This document shows positions 58,712 to 64,000 of a DNA stretch of 64,000 nucleotides, piece after piece. Numbering within the stretch: the first letter of the stretch is position 1; every line of letters begins with the position of its first letter. The notes below the pieces were generated by a model. That model did not search any database and was not told the origin of the DNA. It was given only the letters and a program-made list of their open reading frames with translations. The stretch spans positions 1-64,000 of the forward strand of contig CAUWLJ010000010.1 in assembly GCA_963559585.1 (NCBI GenBank). The letters run 5' to 3'. The translations under genes were made by a program, and so were the position numbers. Source of the stretch: Eisenbergiella sp963559585. GTDB lineage: Bacteria; Bacillota; Clostridia; Lachnospirales; Lachnospiraceae.

Positions 58712-59923
58712 GTGGCACAGGCATGGGAATATATCAAGATTGCCCTGATGAACATCAGGAGCAACAAGGGCCGTTCCATCCTCACCATGCTGGGAATCAT
58801 TATAGGAATCACCTCGGTGATCATGATTATTTCCATTGGTGACGGTGTGAAGGGCCAGGTCAACGACGAACTGAATGCCATGGCCGGAGGGCTGATCGGC
58901 ATTTATGTGAACAACGAGTTTGGCGAGGAGGAGGTCTATTTCAACGAGGATGACTTTGAGGCCGTCCGGGAGCGCGTTCCCGGCGTCAAGGGAGTCACAC
59001 CCGTCTATACGATGTATGGAAGCGCCATCGGCAAGAAGGGAGAGTTCACTGCCTACGTCAGCGGCGGAACGGAGAGCATGGAATTCTACCAGAGCGAACC
59101 TATTATTGCAGGCAGATACTTCAGCGCCAGCGATTACTATTCCGGAAACAAGGTATGCGTCATTCCGGAGCAGGCGGCCAAAAAGCTGTTCGGGACCACG
59201 GATGTGATAGGGCTTACCCTGGAGGCTTCCCTTTACGGAGTGACCCAGGAGCTGAAAATTGTGGGGATCCGTCAGGACAGCGCCTCCGCCCTGTTCAGCA
59301 TGTACGGGGATATGATCAATATTGAGATCCCTCTGTCCACACTGAGCTCAGGCTTCGGAGCCTATTTCGGGGATTTCACCGATTTTATGGTGATCAGCGA
59401 ATCCCCCGCCCAGTCTGTACAGGTGGCACAGAACACCATCAACCTGATGGAGGCCCGCCACGATGTGAGAGGAAAAGGAGTGATCCAGGTGCAGAACATG
59501 CAGGATCAGATTTCCCAGATCAACAGCGTGCTGGGAAGCATTTCCATTTTTGTGGTGATCGTTGCCGCCATCTCCCTTCTGGTGGGAGGTATCGGTGTAA
59601 TGAACATTATGCTGGTGTCCGTGACCGAGCGGACCAGGGAGATCGGAATCCGTAAATCCCTGGGAGCCAGGACCAGCTCCATCCTGCTCCAGTTTCTGTC
59701 CGAATCCGCCATTATCACCCTTCTGGGGGGAGTAATCGGGATCATTCTGGGCGTGGCGCTTGCCACCGTAATCGGAGGAGCCATCGGCTTTGCAGCCCGT
59801 GTGCAGGTGGGAACCGTTCTGTTCGCTTCCATCTTCTCAGCGGGTGTGGGTATTTTCTTCGGTATCTATCCCGCCAGGAAGGCGGCACGTCTCAGCCCCA
59901 TCGAGGCGCTCCGGCATGAGTAA
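58712..59923 (+). CDS. MacB-type ABC transporter permease
   Basis: A 403-residue permease with four membrane spans and a large extracellular MacB domain between the first and second. The N-terminal ALMNIRSNKGRSILTMLGIIIGI, the late VSVTERTREIGIRKSLGARTSSILLQFL and the final GIYPARKAARLSPIEALRHE are diagnostic. It starts at GTG 58712 with AAGGAGG nine bases upstream. It is the last gene of the export operon. Systems of this build resist antimicrobial peptides or export small peptides. Confidence 0.93.
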   Translation: MAQAWEYIKIALMNIRSNKGRSILTMLGIIIGITSVIMIISIGDGVKGQVNDELNAMAGGLIGIYVNNEFGEEEVYFNEDDFEAVRERVPGVKGVTPVYTMYGSAIGKKGEFTAYVSGGTESMEFYQSEPIIAGRYFSASDYYSGNKVCVIPEQAAKKLFGTTDVIGLTLEASLYGVTQELKIVGIRQDSASALFSMYGDMINIEIPLSTLSSGFGAYFGDFTDFMVISESPAQSVQVAQNTINLMEARHDVRGKGVIQVQNMQDQISQINSVLGSISIFVVIVAAISLLVGGIGVMNIMLVSVTERTREIGIRKSLGARTSSILLQFLSESAIITLLGGVIGIILGVALATVIGGAIGFAARVQVGTVLFASIFSAGVGIFFGIYPARKAARLSPIEALRHE

Positions 59924-59976
59924 AAAGAGCTGCCGGCGTCAGAAAGCTTGAGGAAAATCCGGCTTCCGGCTGGGAC

Positions 59977-60046
59977 TTGCGGAATTTTTATTTTTCAGTA
60001 TAATATAGAAGTACCTGGAAAAAGCACCTGCCTTTGCGGGTGCTTT
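59977..60046 (+). promoter_or_regulatory. Promoter and leader hairpin of the YcxB-tsaE genes
   Basis: TTGCGG at 59977-59982 and TATAAT at 59999-60004, 16 bases apart. A hairpin (60021-60031 with 60036-60046, 11 bp with one G-T pair) lies in the leader directly after the start of transcription and could attenuate it. Confidence 0.55.
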
Positions 60047-60089
60047 GTTAAGTTTACTGGCCGGATTTGGAAAGGAAACGAAGGACGAC

Positions 60090-60566
60090 ATGGAACTGGA
60101 ATTTGATGTAAAGATTGATGCGGGCATTCTTTATGATTATATGCTTCACCACACCTTTACCAGCTTTGCCGGAGTGCTGGGGGCTGCTGTGGGCGCCCTG
60201 ATGGTGGTGGGCTTTGCAATGACGGGGAAGTTTTTGTACCTGATCGCAGGGCTGGTGATCCTGCTTTACCAGCCGGGCAGCCTGTATCTGAAGGCGAAGC
60301 GCCAGGCGGCGAACCCGGCGTTCAGGGAAGCCCTCCACTACCGGATCACGGAGGAGGGGGTGGAGGTATCCCAGGGAGAGGCGCAGGAGTTTCAGGCATG
60401 GGATACCATGTATAAGGCGGTTTCCACCGGGAGAAGCATTGTCCTGTATACCAGCCGGATCAATGCCTGCCTGTTTCCCAGGCGGGATCTGAAGGAATGC
60501 CAGACGAAGGTGATTGAGATGATTTCCACCCATATGCCTCCCCGGAGGGTCAATATCAGAATGTGA
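60090..60566 (+). CDS. YcxB-like small membrane protein
   Basis: A 158-residue protein with two adjacent membrane spans (about residues 22-60) and a cytoplasmic C-terminal domain (YRITEEGVEVSQGEAQEFQAWDTMYKAVSTGRSIVLYTSRINACLFPRR), the arrangement of YcxB-like proteins. Function is unknown. The start at 60090 has AAGGA upstream. It ends nine bases before tsaE, so the two are probably co-transcribed, which is common for unrelated genes at the start of a t6A cluster. Confidence 0.7.
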   Translation: MELEFDVKIDAGILYDYMLHHTFTSFAGVLGAAVGALMVVGFAMTGKFLYLIAGLVILLYQPGSLYLKAKRQAANPAFREALHYRITEEGVEVSQGEAQEFQAWDTMYKAVSTGRSIVLYTSRINACLFPRRDLKECQTKVIEMISTHMPPRRVNIRM

Positions 60567-60574
60567 GGATTTCC

Positions 60575-61018
60575 ATGAGACAGATAGAAGAGATAGCCAG
60601 CTTTTCTCCCCGGGAGACCTATGAACTGGGAGAGCGGATCGGAAGAGAGGCCCGGCCCGGCCAGCTTTACACCCTGATCGGTGATCTGGGCGTGGGCAAG
60701 ACTGTATTCACCCAGGGGGTAGCCGCCGGACTTGGCATCACCGAACCGGTAAACAGCCCCACCTTTACCATTCTCCAGATTTATGAGGAGGGGCGGATGC
60801 CCTTCTACCATTTTGACGTTTACCGGATCGGGGATCCGGAGGAGATGGAGGAGATCGGTTACGAGGACTGCTTCTATGGTGAGGGGCTGTGCCTGGTGGA
60901 ATGGGCCAATCTGATTGAGGAGCTGCTTCCTCCGGTCTACACGGAGGTGCGGATCGAGAAGGAGCCTGCCAGGGGCTTTGACTACCGCAGAATCACTCTT
61001 ACGGAAAAGCAGAAGTAG
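60575..61018 (+). CDS. tsaE: tRNA t6A biosynthesis ATPase TsaE
   Basis: A 147-residue ATPase that works with TsaB and TsaD to make threonylcarbamoyl-adenosine in tRNAs reading ANN codons. Walker A is GDLGVGKT at 36-43. Other family segments are VNSPTFTILQIYEEG, FYHFDVYRI and LVEWANLIEELLP. The start is the ATG at 60575 with GAGGA upstream; a GTG at 60563 would overlap the previous gene. The last 31 bases are tandemly duplicated past the stop codon. tsaB follows after 118 bases. Confidence 0.94.
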   Translation: MRQIEEIASFSPRETYELGERIGREARPGQLYTLIGDLGVGKTVFTQGVAAGLGITEPVNSPTFTILQIYEEGRMPFYHFDVYRIGDPEEMEEIGYEDCFYGEGLCLVEWANLIEELLPPVYTEVRIEKEPARGFDYRRITLTEKQK

Positions 61019-61055
61019 CTTACGGACTACCGCAAAATCACTCTTACGGAAAAGC
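60980..61055 (+). repeat. Tandem duplication of the tsaE 3' end
   Basis: GACTACCGCAGAATCACTCT plus TACGGAAAAGC at 60980-61010 recurs at 61025-61055 with one substitution, a 45-base period. The second copy lies after the stop codon. Confidence 0.75.
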
Positions 61056-61136
61056 GAAGGCGGCGGTTCAGCCCGCGCGGACCGGCAGCAGGCTGCTTCA
61101 GGTGGGTAAACTGTTACTTAGAATGGAGATAGAATC

Positions 61137-61925
61137 ATGAAAATACTTGCAATAGACAGCTCTGGCCTGGCGGCCAGTGTGGCGGTGGTGGAGGATGACT
61201 GCCTGATCGCCGAGTACACCACCAATTATAAAAAGACCCATTCCCAGACCCTGCTTCCCATGCTGGATGAAGTCAGGAAAATGATCGAGCTGGATCTGCC
61301 CTCCATAGACGCCATAGCTGTAGCGGCGGGCCCAGGCTCCTTCACCGGACTGCGCATCGGCTCCGCCACTGCAAAGGGGCTGGGCTTTGCTCTGGATAAA
61401 CCGCTGATCGGCGTCCCCACAGTGGATGCTCTGGCCATGAACCTGTACGGGACGCAGGACATCGTCTGTCCCATCATGGACGCCAGAAGAAATCAGGTTT
61501 ATACGGGAGTCTATACTTTTGAGCCGATGCAGACGGACGGGTACAGAACCAGCTTCCGCCTGCATACACTCAAGCCCCAGTGCGTGGTTCCCATAGAGAC
61601 CATTACAGAACAACTCAACCATCTTTCCAGGCCGGGTAATGTGATTTTTCTGGGAGACGGCGTCCCTGTGTTTGGAGAACGTCTGGAAGCGCTGATGGAA
61701 CGCCCCTTTTCCCTGGCTCCTGCCACCCAGAACCGTCAGCGGGCCGGTGCGGTGGCTTTGCTTGCCTTTGAGTACGCGGCACAGGGATGGATGCAGCCTG
61801 CGTGGCAGCATGTGCCGGAGTACCTGCGCCCCTCCCAGGCCGAGCGCCAGCGCGAGGAAGCAAAGGAAAAGTTCGGCGAGCAGGAGGCGGATCAGAGAAT
61901 ACGCAAAGGGCTCACCTCATGCTGA
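61137..61925 (+). CDS. tsaB: tRNA t6A biosynthesis protein TsaB
   Basis: A 262-residue member of the ASKHA fold that partners TsaD in t6A formation. The N-terminal MKILAIDSSGLAASVAVV, the TNYKKTHSQTLLPMLDEV segment, and VAAGPGSFTGLRIGSATAKGL are family marks. Its C-terminal end overlaps the start of rimI by seven bases, indicating coupled translation. TsaB lacks catalytic metal ligands and acts as a scaffold for TsaD and TsaE. Confidence 0.94.
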   Translation: MKILAIDSSGLAASVAVVEDDCLIAEYTTNYKKTHSQTLLPMLDEVRKMIELDLPSIDAIAVAAGPGSFTGLRIGSATAKGLGFALDKPLIGVPTVDALAMNLYGTQDIVCPIMDARRNQVYTGVYTFEPMQTDGYRTSFRLHTLKPQCVVPIETITEQLNHLSRPGNVIFLGDGVPVFGERLEALMERPFSLAPATQNRQRAGAVALLAFEYAAQGWMQPAWQHVPEYLRPSQAERQREEAKEKFGEQEADQRIRKGLTSC

Positions 61926-62407
61926 TCCGCAGGATGATGCGGGATGATCTGGAGCAGGCCGCTGCCATAGAGCTGGAATGCTTCGGCAGGGAAGCCTGGT
62001 CGGTACAGGCCTTTGCCGATGCTCTGAACAATCCCGCGGCCCTGTATCTGTGCGCGCAGGAGGAGGCTGCGGCGGAGACGTCCTCTGATGCGGCCGGCAG
62101 CCCTTCTCTCTGCGGCTCCATCTGCGGCATTTGCGGTATCTGGCAGTCCTTTGAGGAGGGAGAGATCATGAACGTGGCTGTCCTTCCCTCCCACAGAGGG
62201 CGGGGGACTGCATCCGCGCTGCTGGCCCGCCTTTTTGAGGAGGCAGGCCGGATGGGCGTCCTGGATTTTACCCTGGAGGTGCGGGAAAGCAACCTCCCGG
62301 CCATCCGCCTCTATGAATCCGCAGGCTTTGCCGTGGAGGGCGTGCGCAGGAATTTTTACGATCACCCCAGGGAAAACGCCCTGATCATGTGGAAAAGGCA
62401 TGGCTGA
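61919..62407 (+). CDS. rimI: Ribosomal protein S18-alanine N-acetyltransferase-like GNAT enzyme
   Basis: A 162-residue GNAT acetyltransferase. The acetyl-CoA binding motif is VLPSHRGRGTASALL, followed by ESNLPAIRLYESAGFAVEGVRRNFY, the RimI signature, and the end ENALIMWKRHG. RimI acetylates the N-terminal alanine of ribosomal protein S18. Compared with usual RimI it has an extra Ala/Ser/Cys-rich stretch near residues 48-72. The start is the ATG at 61919 inside the tsaB end with AAAGGG upstream; a longer frame is an artefact. Its place between tsaB and tsaD is conserved in Firmicutes. Confidence 0.9.
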   Translation: MLIRRMMRDDLEQAAAIELECFGREAWSVQAFADALNNPAALYLCAQEEAAAETSSDAAGSPSLCGSICGICGIWQSFEEGEIMNVAVLPSHRGRGTASALLARLFEEAGRMGVLDFTLEVRESNLPAIRLYESAGFAVEGVRRNFYDHPRENALIMWKRHG

Positions 62408-62564
62408 GTGATCTGCCAAGACCGCCTTTCAGGCAGCGGGCTGTCTGAACCAACCGCCCCCTGTCGGGGCATTCCGCTTCGGCGGAAGATTTTACCTCCG
62501 CACTCTTTTTCCTCTTCTGTTATAATGAAGAAAGCGCCGCTCAGCGTCAGGAAAAGCGGGGCTG

Positions 62565-62593
62565 CTGTTTACCGGTTTGCCGGTGAACGGTAA
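62565..62593 (-). repeat. Family A element, single-hairpin fragment
   Basis: CTGTTTACCGGTTTGCCGG followed by TGAACGGTAA reproduces the first hairpin of family A in minus orientation. A TATAAT at 62521-62526 just upstream may belong to a promoter for the next genes, but its -35 box is poor. A family B-like piece (CCGCCCC, TCGGGG, TTCCGC) lies at about 62454-62475. Confidence 0.5.
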
Positions 62594-62651
62594 TGAAAGC
62601 CCTGCCGCGCCGGCGTACACTTGAACAGCCTGTACAGGAAAGGAGAGGAAC

Positions 62652-62900
62652 ATGCGGATCTATCAGGACGAACAGCGCCTCAGACTGGAGAAAGTATACT
62701 GTAACCGATGTGGACGAGAGCTGACAATAAAGAACGGTCATTTGATGGAAGGCTGCCTGGAAGCCAGTCCTTCTTTTGGATATTTCAGTGAAAAAGACGG
62801 CCTGACCTATCATTTTGACCTGTGTGAAGCCTGTTTTGACATACTGCTGGAAGAGTTTGCGATTCCGCCGCAGATTACGGAGGAGTGCGAATATCTGTGA
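62652..62900 (+). CDS. Small protein with two CxxC pairs, possible zinc ribbon
   Basis: An 82-residue protein with CNRCGREL near residue 17 and CEACFDIL near 58, a spacing suited to a zinc site. Between them are GCLEASPSFGYFSEKDG and aromatic residues. I recognise no named family. AGGAGAGG precedes the ATG. It lies 29 bases before rnz, probably in one transcript. A role in RNA processing or tRNA modification is only suggested by the neighbours. Confidence 0.7.
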   Translation: MRIYQDEQRLRLEKVYCNRCGRELTIKNGHLMEGCLEASPSFGYFSEKDGLTYHFDLCEACFDILLEEFAIPPQITEECEYL

Positions 62901-62929
62901 ACCGGCGGAGAATGGAGTAAGACAAAATT

Positions 62930-63850
62930 ATGCTGGATGTATGCTTGCTGGGAACCGGAGGAATGATGCCGCTGCCTCACAGATGGCTCACCTCCCTCAT
63001 GGCCCGTTACAATGGACAAAGTATCATGATCGACTGCGGCGAGGGAACCCAGATCGCCATGAAGGAGAAGGGATGGAGCCCCAAGCCTGTGGACATCATC
63101 TGCTTCACCCATTACCATGCCGATCACATCAGCGGCCTGCCCGGTATGCTGCTCACCATGGGCAACGCGGAACGCACAGCCCCCCTGCTGCTGATCGGCC
63201 CGAAGGGGCTTACCAGAGTGGTGAACGCCCTGCGCGTCATCGCGCCCGAGCTGCCCTTTCCCATCGAATGCAGGGAGATTTCGGATCATGAGGAAACCTT
63301 TGCCTTTGAAGGCTTCCGCATTGAAGCCTTCCGCGTCAACCACAATGTGACCTGCTTTGGCTACAGCATTGTGATCGACCGTGCCGGACGTTTTCAGCCT
63401 GAACAGGCCAGAGAGCTCCAGATCCCTCAGAGGTATTGGAGCCGCCTGCAGAAGGGGGAGGTTATCCAGGACGGGGAGAGCCGCTATACCCCTGACATGG
63501 TGCTGGGAGCGCCCCGCAAGGGGATCAAGCTCACCTACTGCACCGACACCCGCCCTACGGAAAGCATTGTAAAAAATGCCTCCGGCGCGGATCTTTTCAT
63601 CTGCGAGGGCATGTACGGAGAGCCGGAGAAGAAGGAAAAGGCAAAGGAGTACAAGCACATGACCTTCCTGGAAGCCGCCGATATGGCCAAACGCGCCAGG
63701 GTGCGGGAAATGTGGCTTACCCACTACAGCCCCTCCCTGGTTCGCCCGGAGGATTATATGGACGGCGTCCGCCGCATTTTTCCGGCGGCCTATGCAGCCA
63801 GGGACGGGAGGAGCGTGGATCTGCTTTTTGATGAGGATGAAGAATCATGA
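62930..63850 (+). CDS. rnz: Ribonuclease Z
   Basis: A 306-residue metallo-beta-lactamase fold endonuclease that trims tRNA 3' trailers. The zinc motif HYHADH is at residues 61-66 (His61, His63, Asp65, His66). Further zinc ligands lie in FRVNHNVTCFG, YCTDTRPTES and LTHYSPS near the C terminus. The N-terminal LLGTGGMMPLPHRWLTSLMARYNG is normal for RNase Z. It overlaps tsaD by four bases (ATGA), showing coupling. RNase Z normally acts as a dimer. Confidence 0.93.
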   Translation: MLDVCLLGTGGMMPLPHRWLTSLMARYNGQSIMIDCGEGTQIAMKEKGWSPKPVDIICFTHYHADHISGLPGMLLTMGNAERTAPLLLIGPKGLTRVVNALRVIAPELPFPIECREISDHEETFAFEGFRIEAFRVNHNVTCFGYSIVIDRAGRFQPEQARELQIPQRYWSRLQKGEVIQDGESRYTPDMVLGAPRKGIKLTYCTDTRPTESIVKNASGADLFICEGMYGEPEKKEKAKEYKHMTFLEAADMAKRARVREMWLTHYSPSLVRPEDYMDGVRRIFPAAYAARDGRSVDLLFDEDEES

Positions 63851-64000
63851 CGAAAGAAAATATCAGCATTCTGGCCATTGAGAGCTCCTGTGATGAGACG
63901 GCCGCCGCGGTGGTGAGGGACGGCAGGGAGGTTCTGTCCAATGTGATCTATTCCCAGATCGACCTTCATACCCTGTACGGGGGTGTGGTACCCGAGATCG
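63847..64000 (+). CDS. tsaD: tRNA t6A synthase TsaD, 5' part only
   Basis: The first 51 residues are in the window and the gene runs off the right edge. ILAIESSCDETAAAVVRDGREVLSN is the diagnostic N terminus of TsaD (Kae1), followed by the GGVVPEI segment. TsaD transfers threonylcarbamoyl to A37 of tRNA with TsaB and TsaE, both encoded 2-3 kb upstream. It overlaps the rnz stop by four bases. Confidence 0.93.
   Translation, partial: MTKENISILAIESSCDETAAAVVRDGREVLSNVIYSQIDLHTLYGGVVPEI

Overview
The window looks like chromosomal DNA of a butyrate-forming gut clostridium, most likely Lachnospiraceae (Clostridium cluster XIVa). The support is a thl-crt-hbd-bcd-etfB-etfA operon, ptb-buk, Lpl/Ytc-type sugar ABC transporters with membrane-bound AraC or YesM/YesN-type regulators, a secA-prfB pair, moderately high GC coding DNA, and Gram-positive style ribosome sites (AGGAGG) and promoters (TTGACA-17-TATAAT). 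No rRNA, tRNA, CRISPR array, transposase or phage gene was recognised. The genus cannot be fixed from the sequence alone.

Layout. 0-8.6 kb: thioredoxin reductase, a secreted NlpC/P60 hydrolase, the ribosome hibernation factor, an M23 endopeptidase, a DegV fatty-acid binding protein, a small lipoprotein and an NADP-type secondary alcohol dehydrogenase. 8.9-15.3 kb: the acetyl-CoA to butyryl-CoA operon. 15.5-19.8 kb: a YbaK deacylase, a tiny membrane protein, an MtnA-type isomerase overlapping an epimerase, and an acyltransferase. 19.8-28.9 kb: a sulfated-glycan locus, with a membrane AraC regulator divergent from a two-permease ABC importer, its binding lipoprotein and two sulfatases without signal peptides. 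29-31.7 kb (minus strand): ptb-buk plus a C_GCAxxG_C_C protein. 32.2-35.4 kb: an AlbA/Schlafen-type regulator under a symmetrical operator, a cation/proton antiporter and a Uma2 nuclease-like protein. 36-44.1 kb: secA, prfB with a programmed frameshift, two membrane proteins and tex. 44.1-54.2 kb: a YesM kinase and a frameshifted YesN regulator, then an ABC importer, a GH43-like enzyme, a nucleoside hydrolase and a ribokinase. 54.5-55.7 kb (minus strand): ribU under an FMN riboswitch. 56-59.9 kb: a MacAB-like export system. 60-64 kb: the t6A genes tsaE-tsaB-rimI, a small zinc-finger protein, rnz and the start of tsaD.

How the genes fit together. Acetyl-CoA is condensed by Thl, reduced by Hbd, dehydrated by Crt and reduced by Bcd-EtfAB. 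Ptb-Buk, 16 kb away on the other strand, can turn butyryl-CoA into butyrate with ATP gain. The two sugar loci follow one scheme, in which a membrane sensor controls a binding protein and two permeases (the shared MsmX-type ATPase is elsewhere) and the cargo is processed inside the cell.

The most unusual content is between and inside genes. At least four families of short palindromic, MITE-like repeats recur. Two nearly identical 140-bp copies lie inverted 24 kb apart around the butyrate and sulfatase loci. The prfB frameshift site uses UAA instead of UGA. A run of nine G splits the response regulator. An AlbA-family relic carries the same 12-bp repeat in its upstream region and in its coding sequence. 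An uncharacterised folded segment lies between thl and crt.
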